The position numbers and the translations under genes are program-made. The notes under the pieces were generated by a model. It was not told the origin of the DNA and searched no databases. It worked only from the letters and a program-made list of their open reading frames with translations. Source: Bradyrhizobium sp. Arg816 (lineage in GTDB: Bacteria > Pseudomonadota > Alphaproteobacteria > Rhizobiales > Xanthobacteraceae). Taken from it: a stretch of 64,000 nucleotides of DNA. The stretch spans positions 558,001 to 622,000 of the forward strand of contig NZ_JAPRAQ010000002.1 in NCBI RefSeq assembly GCF_029989365.1, given 5' to 3'. How positions within the stretch are numbered: the first letter of the stretch is position 1; each line of letters starts with the position of its first letter. This document shows, one piece after another, positions 25,156 through 32,882 of this stretch.

Positions 25156-25185
25156 AAAAAGCCCCGGCCACGGCCGGGGCTTTTT
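25156..25185 (+). terminator. Intrinsic terminator after parE
   Basis: GCCCCGGCC at 25161-25169 pairs with GGCCGGGGC at 25172-25180 around a 2-base loop. It is followed by TTTTT and preceded by AAAAA, so it could work in both directions. Confidence 0.9.
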
Positions 25186-25560
25186 GGTTGCGGCTGCTCG
25201 CGGAGGCGCCCGACTAGGCCGCGTCCGCTGCCCGACTCATCTTGAGGCGGAACGACTCGGCCAACGACTCACCAACGCCAAGGCTGAGGCAGGATTGTTA
25301 CCGTTTCGGACAGAGCCGGATTTGCTAACGAGAAGTTACCTGAATTCGATCTTCTGAAAATGGCGCAACATATTGTAATGATATAGTTATTTTTGATTTC
25401 GGCGATCACGCCCGGAATCCCTGCCGAGCGGCGTTTCCCGGCGACTGTGCCTGTCAGGCAACAGCATTTCGGCGGAAAGCGGCTATAGTCCGGGCATCAG
25501 ATCAATCGGACTTCAGTGCGCTCGCGCCTGCCGGACAGACCAAAGGTTGGGGATTTTAAC
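25186..25560 (+). other. Promoter and leader region of the first outer-membrane barrel gene
   Basis: No gene is visible in these 375 bp. An AT-rich part (about 25340-25405, with TATTGTAATGATATAG) interrupts the GC-rich background. The last 120 bp match the leader of the second barrel gene, including GGCAACAGC at 25457-25465 and TATAG at 25484-25488. Confidence 0.6.
25457..25489 (+). promoter_or_regulatory. Conserved promoter-like block, first barrel gene
   Basis: GGCAACAGC followed 27 bp (start to start) later by TATAGT recurs at the same spacing before the next barrel gene (26534-26566). The TATAG element would be a -10. The shared upstream block is the likely -35/activator region. The start of transcription has not been mapped. 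Confidence 0.45.
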
Positions 25561-26343
25561 ATGAAGAAGATTTTGCTCGCACTGACCGCGGTTGCCGCGA
25601 TGACCGGTTCGGCGTCGGCGGCCGATCTGGCTGCCCGTCCCTACGTGAAGGCCCCGCTTGCTGCGCCCGTCGCCAACTGGACCGGCTTCTACATCTTCGG
25701 CGGTGGCGGTGGCGGCCTCTCGAACGCTGACCAGCGCGTCCAGACCACTGTCGGTGCGGTTCCGCTGACGATCGATCAGCGTCAGGGCGGTTCGGGCTGG
25801 TTCGGCACCGTCGGTCTCGGCTACGACTGGCAGTTCAACAGCACCTGGGTCGCCGGCGTGTTCGCTGACGGTCAGTTCGGCAGCATCCGCGCCACCATCC
25901 AGGATCCGATTGCTGGCATCACCGGCAACCAGAAGCTGGAAGACTCCTGGGCCGCCGGTGTGCGCCTCGGCTGGCTGGTTGCTCCGAACGTTCTCACCTA
26001 CGTCAACGGCGGCTACTCCGGCGCTCACTTCGGTCAGACCAACTTCCTGACGCTGGCCGGCGTGCCCGCCGGTATCCACCTCAACAGCTACAACCGCAAC
26101 GGCTGGTTCGTTGGTGGCGGCGTCGAGAACAGCCTGAACTTCTTCGGCATCTCTTCGCCCGGCTGGTTCATGAAGACCGAGTATCGTTCGGCCTTCTACA
26201 ACGCCAAGACCTCGAACGAACTGTTCGACGTCAGCAACGCGCTGGTTGGCCGCGACATCCGCGCCAACAGCTGGAACCAGACGATCTCGACCTCGCTGGT
26301 CTACCGCTTCAACTGGACCGGTCCGGTCGTCGCGAAGTACTGA
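25561..26343 (+). CDS. Outer-membrane beta-barrel protein (tandem copy 1)
   Basis: A 260-aa porin-like barrel of the Omp25/Omp31 type common in Bradyrhizobium and Brucella. It has a signal peptide MKKILLALTAVAAMTGSASA (cleaved before ADLAARPYVKAP), the family block WTGFYIFGGGGGG, and alternating aromatic/polar strands such as GYDWQFNSTWVAGVFADGQF (key parts GYDWQFN and AGVFADGQ). The last strand ends SLVYRFNWTGPVVAKY, shown as SLVYRFNW, suited for BAM insertion. The ATG at 25561 is preceded by GGTTGGGGA. It is paralogous to the next gene. Confidence 0.88.
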   Translation: MKKILLALTAVAAMTGSASAADLAARPYVKAPLAAPVANWTGFYIFGGGGGGLSNADQRVQTTVGAVPLTIDQRQGGSGWFGTVGLGYDWQFNSTWVAGVFADGQFGSIRATIQDPIAGITGNQKLEDSWAAGVRLGWLVAPNVLTYVNGGYSGAHFGQTNFLTLAGVPAGIHLNSYNRNGWFVGGGVENSLNFFGISSPGWFMKTEYRSAFYNAKTSNELFDVSNALVGRDIRANSWNQTISTSLVYRFNWTGPVVAKY

Positions 26344-26370
26344 TCTGATCTGAACTAAAATTCAGACGTC

Positions 26371-26398
26371 AAAGCCCCGGCATTGTCCGGGGCTTTTT
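26371..26398 (+). terminator. Intrinsic terminator after barrel copy 1
   Basis: AAAGCCCCGG and CCGGGGCTTT form a 10-bp stem with the loop CATTGT, followed by TTTTT. The terminator of copy 2 is nearly the same sequence, showing that it was included in the duplication. Confidence 0.9.
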
Positions 26399-26533
26399 CG
26401 TTTGCGGCTTCCTGTTTTTGCGGAGCTCAAGGCTCGATACGTCGAGAGCGGCGGTGCGCCGCGCCCCAGCGGGTCGTGCCAGTCCGGAGGCGTCGTCTGA
26501 AGCTCTGCGTTCCCAGTTCATATGTACCTGACC

Positions 26534-26566
26534 GGCAACAGCTTTTTGGCTGGAACCGCCTATAGC
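26534..26566 (+). promoter_or_regulatory. Conserved promoter-like block, second barrel gene
   Basis: GGCAACAGC and TATAGC lie at the same spacing as in front of copy 1. The rest of the leader is also similar (CAGACCAA, GGTTGGGG) up to the start codon. Confidence 0.45.
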
Positions 26567-26632
26567 TTGGTCATCCGATGACTCGAAGTTCAGCGCGCTC
26601 GCGCCGAACAGACCAAGGTTGGGGGTTTTATC

Positions 26633-27457
26633 ATGAAGAAGTTTTTGCTCGCGCTGACGGCAATGGCGGCGATGACCGGTTCGGCCTCGGCGGCCGACCT
26701 TGGGGCCCGCCCCTATGTGAAGGCTCAGGCGCCCGCGCCCGTCCATAGCTGGACCGGCTTCTACATCTTCGGCGGTGGCGGCGGCGGTCTGTGGTCCGCT
26801 GACAGCAACATCCAGAGCACCGGTGTTGCTGGAGGGTTCGGTGCCTTCGGGCCTGCCGGCACCGCTCTGACCCGCGATACGCGCCTGGGTGGCAGCGGTT
26901 GGTTTGGAACCGTCGGCGCCGGTTACGATTGGCAATTCAACGGCCGCTGGGTGGCCGGCGTGTTTGCTGACGGACAGTTCGGTGACATCAGTGGCTCGCT
27001 GAGCGACCCCGCCTTCTGGCAAACCGAAGGCCGCGAAAAGCTTCGCACCAGCTACGCGGCCGGCGCACGGTTAGGCTATCTCGTTGCGCCCAATGTCCTG
27101 TCCTACGTCAACGCCGGTTACTCGGGTTCGGAATGGTCCGGCACGTCTCAGACGTTTCTGGGTGTGGGACCGGGCGCCAGTACCGCGACGCAGACGACCA
27201 CTGGCTCCTTCCACCGCAATGGCTTTTTCGTTGGCGGTGGCGTCGAGAACAACCTCGACATTTTCGGAATTGCTGCGCCCGGCTGGTTCATGAAAACCGA
27301 ATACCGTTCGGCTTACTATGACCGCATTTCCCGGCCCACGACGTTTGCTCCGGGCAATAACTTCGGCGCGCCGGCGGTGGGTTTGACGGGCACCGCAATT
27401 ACCTTCAAGCCCTGGGTCCAGACCATCAGCACGTCGCTGGTCTACCGCTTCAACTGA
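26633..27457 (+). CDS. Outer-membrane beta-barrel protein (tandem copy 2)
   Basis: A 274-aa paralogue of the preceding barrel. The signal peptide (MKKFLLALTAMAAMTGSASA) and the block WTGFYIFGGGGGGLW are nearly the same, as are GYDWQFNGRWVAGVFADGQ (in parts GYDWQFN, AGVFADGQFG) and the C-terminal SLVYRFN. The surface-loop regions differ most (QSTGVAGGFGAFG near 55-70; GPGASTATQTTTG near 180), as expected if loops diverge after duplication. It ends right at the last strand and lacks the seven-residue tail of copy 1. Confidence 0.88.
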   Translation: MKKFLLALTAMAAMTGSASAADLGARPYVKAQAPAPVHSWTGFYIFGGGGGGLWSADSNIQSTGVAGGFGAFGPAGTALTRDTRLGGSGWFGTVGAGYDWQFNGRWVAGVFADGQFGDISGSLSDPAFWQTEGREKLRTSYAAGARLGYLVAPNVLSYVNAGYSGSEWSGTSQTFLGVGPGASTATQTTTGSFHRNGFFVGGGVENNLDIFGIAAPGWFMKTEYRSAYYDRISRPTTFAPGNNFGAPAVGLTGTAITFKPWVQTISTSLVYRFN

Positions 27458-27759
27458 AGCGACCCAACTCCTGAGACAAGTCCAGAGACGTCAAGGCCCC
27501 GGCATCGTCCGGGGCTTTTTCGTTGCCGGACTGTCGGCGGCTCACGCTCGCCTTCAGGGATCGGTACGCTCTTCAAGCCGGTTCTCGATCCCCGCCCAGG
27601 ATCATCTTCCGCACGGACATGGATCCTCCCAGCGACCCTGCATCCGCAGCCATTGTATCCAAACCGAAGCTACGGCTAGTCTGGCGGGAAGTTTTCGTGA
27701 CAAGCGGCGATCGTTGATGCCGTGGGCCACGACAGAAGCAAACCAACGGGGAGGAATGC
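27458..27759 (+). other. Intergenic stretch after barrel copy 2
   Basis: Apart from the terminator at 27494-27520, these 302 bp show no gene, RNA motif or clear palindrome. The last 20 bp carry the GGGGAGGA ribosome-binding site of the small membrane protein gene. No promoter consensus is obvious. Confidence 0.4.
27494..27520 (+). terminator. Intrinsic terminator after barrel copy 2
   Basis: GCCCCGG (27496-27502) pairs with CCGGGGC (27509-27515) over the loop CATCGT, followed by TTTTT at 27516-27520. Confidence 0.88.
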
Positions 27760-27945
27760 ATGCGCAGATTTCTGCTGATCGCAGGCCTGTTTGCCCTCGC
27801 CGTCGGGCTGCTCTGGATCGGACAGGGAACGGGCACCGTCGCCTGGCCGCGGTCGAGCTTCATGGTCAACCAGTTGCAATGGGCCGGCTACGGCGTAGCC
27901 ATGGCCGGCTTCGGACTGGTCCTGATCTGGCAGAGCAACCAATAG
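27760..27945 (+). CDS. Small membrane protein, 61 aa
   Basis: The product has two hydrophobic helices (LLIAGLFALAVGLLWIG, residues 5-21, and WAGYGVAMAGFGLVLIW, 41-57) joined by a short loop containing GTVAWPRSSFMV. An excellent ribosome-binding site GGGGAGGA precedes the ATG. The type is a widespread hypothetical protein of rhizobia, with no function known to me. It ends 21 bp before the SDR gene, so the two are cotranscribed. Confidence 0.8.
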   Translation: MRRFLLIAGLFALAVGLLWIGQGTGTVAWPRSSFMVNQLQWAGYGVAMAGFGLVLIWQSNQ

Positions 27946-27966
27946 AAGAAACCAGGGAATACAAAT

Positions 27967-28698
27967 ATGACATCCAACCGGTTCGATCTCCGCGGCAAAG
28001 TCGCGATCGTCACAGGGGGCAATGGCGGCATCGGTCTTGGCCTCGCCCACGGACTCGCCGATGCCGGCGCCGATATCGCCGTGGTCGGACGTAACGAAAC
28101 CAAATCGGCCGCTGCCGTTGCCGATCTCAGAGAGCGCGGCGTGAAGGCGATTGCCGTCACCACCGACGTCACCGACAAGGCGGCGGTCGCGGCCATGATC
28201 GACCGCGTCGTCAAGGAACTCGGCCGTATCGACATCCTCATCAACAATGCCGGCATGAGCATCCGCAAGCCGCCGCACGAGCTCGAGCTCGACGAGTGGA
28301 ACAAGGTGATCGACACCAACCTCACCAGCGCCTTCGTGTGCTCGAAGCTGGCCTATCCGGCGCTGAAGGCGTCGGGCAACGGCAAGGTGATCAATATCGG
28401 CTCGATGATGTCGATCTTCGGCGCGAGCTTCGACACGCGCGCGTGCGCCAATGCGTGGGCGCCCGACAACATCCAGGTCAACGCCATCCTGCCGGGCTGG
28501 ATCGACACCGACCTCACCCGCGGTGCGCGGCAGCAGGTCTCGGGACTGCACGAGCGCGTGCTGGCACGCACGCCCGCGGGTCGCTGGGGCGATATCGACG
28601 ACTTCGCCGGCATCGCCGTGTTCCTCGCCTCGCCCGCCTCGAACTTCGTCACGGGCACCGCGATCCCCGTCGACGGTGGATTCTCCGTGATGGCCTGA
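27967..28698 (+). CDS. SDR-family protein missing the catalytic YxxxK segment
   Basis: This 243-aa short-chain dehydrogenase-like protein has the cofactor loop TGGNGGIGLGLA (17-28), NNAG and the serine strand INIGSMMS. After SIFGASF the sequence jumps to DTRACANAWAPDNIQVNAI, where intact SDRs have about a dozen more residues carrying the active-site Tyr and Lys. The frame is kept, and the downstream PGWIDTDL and VDGG parts are intact. The deletion should abolish normal dehydrogenase chemistry, so the gene may be a functional relic or may have a non-catalytic role; a sequencing or assembly fault is possible. The nearest relatives are 3-oxoacyl-reductase/gluconate-dehydrogenase-like SDRs. Confidence 0.85.
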   Translation: MTSNRFDLRGKVAIVTGGNGGIGLGLAHGLADAGADIAVVGRNETKSAAAVADLRERGVKAIAVTTDVTDKAAVAAMIDRVVKELGRIDILINNAGMSIRKPPHELELDEWNKVIDTNLTSAFVCSKLAYPALKASGNGKVINIGSMMSIFGASFDTRACANAWAPDNIQVNAILPGWIDTDLTRGARQQVSGLHERVLARTPAGRWGDIDDFAGIAVFLASPASNFVTGTAIPVDGGFSVMA

Positions 28699-28736
28699 AG
28701 CCGTCTTGTACCCAAGAAAACTTGCACGCAAAAAAG

Positions 28737-28761
28737 AAGCCCCGGCGATGCCGGGGCTTTT
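28737..28761. terminator. Bidirectional terminator between SDR and barrel genes
   Basis: AAGCCCCGGC at 28737-28746 pairs with GCCGGGGCTT at 28750-28759, with loop GAT. It has TTTT after it on the plus strand and a longer T run on the minus strand (complement of AAAAAA at 28730-28735), so it serves both convergent genes. Confidence 0.88.
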
Positions 28762-28807
28762 GAATTTGGCAGTGATCGTCTTTTTTTGCTGATTGGTCGT
28801 TCGTTGC

Positions 28808-29581
28808 TCAGTAGCGGCCGATGACCGGCGCGTCGAACTTGTAGCTCGCGCGCACGACGGCCCACTGGATGTCGCGCGGCTTGGCATCGAAGGTGTAGTT
28901 ACCCGAGGTGCCGCCGAGCTGATAGGTCTGGCTGCCGAAGGCCGCGTAATTGTACTCGAGGCCGACGATCCAATTGCGGGTGATGCCGTATTCCCAGCCG
29001 GCGCCGACGGTCCAGCCGTTGGCCCAGTGGGTCTGACCGCCCGAACCGGTCGCCGGATTCGGAACGTTGTCGACCACCGAGAGACGGTTGTTCACGCCAG
29101 CATAGCCGCCCTTGATGTAGAACAAATTGTTCTGCACGGCAAAGCCGGCACGACCGACGACCGTCGCGAGCACGTTTGCGCGCCAGCTGAACTGATCGTC
29201 GAGGCCGGCGCCAAACACGGTGTTCGTGATCGAGCCCTTGTTGTCGAGGCCGGAGATCGTGCCCTCCATGCCGAACACGTAGTTGTTGGCCTGCCAGTTG
29301 TAGCCGATCTGGGCGCCGCCCATGATGCCCGACTTGCGCTGACGAAAGCCCTCGCCGGGCGAGAGATCGCCGAACGGCGCCCCGGTGCCGTTGTTGATGA
29401 ACTGCTCGTTGGTCCATGCACCGCCGATATGGCCGCCGACATAGAAACCGGTCCAGTTGAACAGCGGCTCCGCATAGGCGGGCGCCTTCGTGTAGCGCGC
29501 ACCGAGGTCAGCAGCGGAAGCAGCGCCGGTCGAAACCAGAGCGGTCGTGCAGGCGAAGGCGGCAATCAATTTGTTACGCAT
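28808..29581 (-). CDS. Outer-membrane beta-barrel protein
   Basis: A 257-aa barrel of the same broad family as the tandem pair but in a distinct branch. The signal peptide ends TGAASA before ADLGARYTKAPAYAEP. WTGFYVGGHIGGAW is the family block, and QIGYNWQANNYVFGMEGT and WTVGAGWEYGITRNW are barrel strands. The final strand WAVVRASYKFDAPVIGRY (shown as ASYKFD) ends in aromatic residues. The ATG at 29581 is preferred to an in-frame start at 29617 because it starts the signal peptide directly. It faces away from the monooxygenase gene and shares the bidirectional terminator with the SDR gene. Confidence 0.88.
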   Translation of the reverse strand: MRNKLIAAFACTTALVSTGAASAADLGARYTKAPAYAEPLFNWTGFYVGGHIGGAWTNEQFINNGTGAPFGDLSPGEGFRQRKSGIMGGAQIGYNWQANNYVFGMEGTISGLDNKGSITNTVFGAGLDDQFSWRANVLATVVGRAGFAVQNNLFYIKGGYAGVNNRLSVVDNVPNPATGSGGQTHWANGWTVGAGWEYGITRNWIVGLEYNYAAFGSQTYQLGGTSGNYTFDAKPRDIQWAVVRASYKFDAPVIGRY

Positions 29582-29760
29582 GGTACACCCCGTGTCCTTT
29601 GATGGGTGCACGGTCACACGCAGGTCTTACTCAAATTTGAATCAAGAAAGTTAAGATGCCGGATTGCCAAGCCGCGCGCCGTGAATCCGTCTGCGCTGTT
29701 GCACGCACGCAACGCGCGGCACGCGATTTAACGCCGCGTTATCCCTACCGACCTCCTGCA

Positions 29761-31008
29761 CTACGATGCCGGTGCGGCGTTCGACCGCACGTGCTCGGGC
29801 CGCACGCCGAGCGCAATCAGGCGCGCCGGAATGCCCTGGAGCCAGGGCAGCGCAGTGATCAGGCGCACGACCAGCGGCACCTTCAGCGGCCGATCGCCGC
29901 CCTGCAGGGCGCCGCTGATGATGTTGTTCTGCACGATCACCTGCATGCGTTGCGTCATCCTCACCGGAAACTCGCGCCTGCGCCGCACGGCATCGAGCTC
30001 GTCATCGGAAGGGCAGCCCTGCCGAAGCTTGTCGGCCAGCAGATTGGCGGTCGCGACTGCATCCTGCACGGCGAGATTGACGCCGACGCCGCCGACCGGA
30101 GACATCGCATGCGCGGCATCGCCGATGCAAAGCAGGCCCGGCCGGGTCCAGCGCGCCAGGCGGTTGATCGCGACGGTGAGCAGCTTGACGTCGTCAAAGC
30201 TCTTCACATCGGCAATGCCGGATCGAAGGATCGGCGCCATGCGCACGACGTCGTCGAGCAGCGCCTGCAATCCCCTCGCCTTCACCGCCTCGTATTGTCC
30301 CTTCGCGATGACATAGGCGCACTGCCAATAGTCGCCGCGGTCGAACGTGACCATCATCTTTCCGGGCTCGACGCGCGCAAACAGGTTCTCGGTCTCGTCC
30401 GCCTTGCGGCCGACGCGGAACCACAGCACGTCCATCGGCGCGCCGATCTCCTCGACGTGGAGCCCCGCACGCTCGCGCACCGTCGAATGCCGGCCGTCGC
30501 AGGCAATGGTGAGATCGGCTTCGATGTCGATCGGCCCCTCCGGCGTCATCGCGCGCACGCCGGCAACGGTCTCGCCGCGGCGGATCAGATCGACGGCTTC
30601 CGTATTCATCATCACCTTGAGCGAGGCGAAGCGCTGGCCGGCCTCGCGCAGGAAATTCAGGAAGTCCCATTGCGGCATGAAGGCGATGAACGGGTATTTG
30701 GTGTGAAGCCGGCGGAGATCGGCGATCCGCACCGGTGTGCCGCCGAACAGGCCGTCCATCGTCTGCAGGCGCTGGTGCGGCAACTTCAGGAACCCATCGA
30801 TCAGGCCGAGCTCGTCCATCACCTGGAGCGTCGAAGGATGCACGGTGTCGCCGCGAAAGTCGCGGAAGAAATCCGCGTGCTTCTCCAGCACCACGACGTC
30901 GATGCCGGCGCGTCCCAGGAGATAGCCGAGCATCATGCCGGCCGGCCCGCCGCCGACGATGCAACACCGCACTTTCGTCGTTCGGTCCGGTGGCTGGTCA
31001 GATGTCAT
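29761..31008 (-). CDS. FAD-dependent aromatic-ring monooxygenase (PHBH/UbiH type)
   Basis: A group A flavin monooxygenase of 415 aa counted from ATG 31008. The FAD loop CIVGGGPAGMMLGYLLG is at residues 16-32, the second FAD motif is LCIGDAAHAMSPVGGVG, and ACDGRHSTVR (the DG motif) also contacts NAD(P)H. The family hydroxylates phenols or ubiquinone precursors with O2. The substrate is unclear, as there are no aromatic catabolism genes nearby. An upstream ATG at 31050 is also possible; neither has a clear ribosome-binding site. Confidence 0.87.
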   Translation of the reverse strand: MTSDQPPDRTTKVRCCIVGGGPAGMMLGYLLGRAGIDVVVLEKHADFFRDFRGDTVHPSTLQVMDELGLIDGFLKLPHQRLQTMDGLFGGTPVRIADLRRLHTKYPFIAFMPQWDFLNFLREAGQRFASLKVMMNTEAVDLIRRGETVAGVRAMTPEGPIDIEADLTIACDGRHSTVRERAGLHVEEIGAPMDVLWFRVGRKADETENLFARVEPGKMMVTFDRGDYWQCAYVIAKGQYEAVKARGLQALLDDVVRMAPILRSGIADVKSFDDVKLLTVAINRLARWTRPGLLCIGDAAHAMSPVGGVGVNLAVQDAVATANLLADKLRQGCPSDDELDAVRRRREFPVRMTQRMQVIVQNNIISGALQGGDRPLKVPLVVRLITALPWLQGIPARLIALGVRPEHVRSNAAPAS

Positions 31009-31157
31009 TGCGGCCGCGATGTGAGTTGTCGTCCGGGAGGTTCGGGCCATCGTAGCAACGGTTCGGGTAACCCCGAAGCCAAATTCGGTACCGTTCGGGT
31101 GTGACTAAGGATCAGTCATGTTCTGGCAGCGCTCTAGAGGCGCCGAGGCTCCCGTGA

Positions 31158-32678
31158 TCAGTTGTTGCTGCGGTTCGCGGCCCGAAAACTCTTGATTTCG
31201 GACACGCTGCCGTCGCGATAGGTCAGTTCCACCGAGACGAACTGCGTAGCCGGGGCAAGCTTCATGTAGAGCGGCATGCCGGCGCTGATCGCGCTGGGAT
31301 CGCGCATGTCGCAGCCCGGCATCTTCAACACCTGGTTCGGAACGGCGGTGTCGATGCCGATACGCACCTCGCGGATGGCGCAGCGGTAGGACACGAGGTG
31401 CGTGTAGTAGACGAGCAGCCCGTTGAACTCGCGGAACGACAGCCAGCTCGTCGCGGTCATGTCGAGGATCTTGCGCTGGTCGCGGATCAGCGCGGCCTCG
31501 GGATCGAACCTGATCGGGAATGGCCCATGCATGTCGCCGGATTGATCGACATAGCGGACCTCGATGGTGCCGGCCTGCGCATCCGGCGGCAATTCGATCG
31601 ACGGGTTCGGCATCCGCTTGCGCGTGCGCGGATCGAGCGTGTCGATGAAGCCGGTCTCGCGGAAATCGCCATTGCCGGCCATGCGCCAGGAAATGCTGAG
31701 CGTCGGGTCGGCGAAGGAGAACACCACGCTCCAGCCGCCATTGTGCCGCGAGAAGCTGGCGATCGGCGCGTTGGTGGTTTCCTCCTTCGGCACGCGCGGT
31801 ACCGACACCGGCGGGAGAGCCGCAAGCTTCTGCGGCGCCGGATCGGCCGGGCGCGCAGCGGCCGTCGCGTCCTTGGCAACGCCGCTCAGGAAGACGTCGT
31901 CGACCATCTGGTCGAAATAGACCGGCACCTGCCGGTGCTTGACGGTGTCGGCCGTCTCGCTGACGAGACGGCGGGTGCGCTGCGCCACCTGCACCAGGTT
32001 CTCGCCGGGCTGGAGAAGCTCCTTGGCGAAGGTGCGCGTGAACACCGAATTGGGATTGGCGTCGTCGTTGGAGAGACGATCGAGTGCGGTCTGGCGGGGA
32101 CCTGCGGAGAACACCGAGAACACGCCTTCGGGCAGCTGCACCATCGGCGCGAGGCCGCCGCCGCCGGCGACCGCGCGGGTGCCTTTGCGCTCGAACGGGT
32201 TGTTGCGGCAGGCGTCGAACACCAGGATCGACGTGCGCGCCTTCTTGTTCTGAAGGCGCTCGACGATGCGGTCGGCCAGGATGGAAGCGTCGCGCACCAG
32301 CTCTTCCTGCCCTTCGGTCGCCGCCGGCACGTCAGTCGGCAGCAGGTAGTTCTGCCCCGCGATCTCGAAGCCGTGGCCGGCGTAGAAGAAGAATGCGGTG
32401 TCGCCGGGCTCGATCGCCCTGTCGAACGCGAGCAGCGTCTCGGAGAATTGCTGCCGGCTCTGGTTCTCGGCGACCATCACCGAGAAGCCGAGCTGCTTCA
32501 GCGTATCGCCCATGGTGCGGGCGTCGTTGACCGCCTTGAGGAGCTTGGGGACGTTCCTGTAGTCGTTGTTGCCGACGACGAGCGCAACGCGCTTCTCGGC
32601 TTGTGCAGGCAGCGCAAAGCCGCTCAGGCTCGCCGCAAGGCCAAGGGCCGCCAGAATTCTGAAAAGCCGACGCGTCAT
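31158..32678 (-). CDS. Secreted caspase-like protease (peptidase C14 family)
   Basis: A 506-aa protein with a signal peptide (LAALGLAASLSGFALPAQA, cleavage near residue 27), then a caspase-fold domain to about 270. The catalytic dyad is H102 (FFFYAGHGFE) and C157 (VFDACRNNPF), with VALVVGNNDY as the first strand. The C-terminal half (about 300-500) lacks motifs I recognise and is beta-rich, with four cysteines that could form disulfides in the periplasm. Such orthocaspase-like proteins are frequent in rhizobia; roles in stress or proteolysis are suggested but mostly untested. It is divergent from an AraC regulator. Confidence 0.88.
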   Translation of the reverse strand: MTRRLFRILAALGLAASLSGFALPAQAEKRVALVVGNNDYRNVPKLLKAVNDARTMGDTLKQLGFSVMVAENQSRQQFSETLLAFDRAIEPGDTAFFFYAGHGFEIAGQNYLLPTDVPAATEGQEELVRDASILADRIVERLQNKKARTSILVFDACRNNPFERKGTRAVAGGGGLAPMVQLPEGVFSVFSAGPRQTALDRLSNDDANPNSVFTRTFAKELLQPGENLVQVAQRTRRLVSETADTVKHRQVPVYFDQMVDDVFLSGVAKDATAAARPADPAPQKLAALPPVSVPRVPKEETTNAPIASFSRHNGGWSVVFSFADPTLSISWRMAGNGDFRETGFIDTLDPRTRKRMPNPSIELPPDAQAGTIEVRYVDQSGDMHGPFPIRFDPEAALIRDQRKILDMTATSWLSFREFNGLLVYYTHLVSYRCAIREVRIGIDTAVPNQVLKMPGCDMRDPSAISAGMPLYMKLAPATQFVSVELTYRDGSVSEIKSFRAANRSNN

Positions 32679-32823
32679 CGTAAAATTCCCGTTGTAGAAC
32701 GGCGCTCCGCCGGGACCCCCTCGAGCAGCGATTCATGGGAACCCTCTGCCGTTGATGATAGTCGGTCCAGCCATGTCGACGGTTCAACACCGATAGCCCT
32801 CGGGTTCCGTCATCAGCACTATG

Positions 32824-32850
32824 GCAGATTCCTCCGGAATCTGCTTTTTT
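32824..32850 (+). terminator. Terminator hairpin in the AraC leader
   Basis: GCAGATTCC (32824-32832) and GGAATCTGC (32836-32844) form a perfect 9-bp stem with loop TCC, followed by six T. It points toward the AraC gene and ends 32 bp before its probable start. Because the gene on the other side is divergent, no upstream plus-strand gene needs this terminator; it may be an attenuator. Confidence 0.7.
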
Positions 32851-32882
32851 CTAGGGCAGTTGCGCTGCAAGCGGGGGCTGCC

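Noticed and set aside
28342..28361. YPALK in the SDR protein as a possible YxxxK active site
   Set aside because: It lies before the catalytic serine strand, in the helix where many SDRs have a similar YPxLK; the true motif comes after the serine and is absent.
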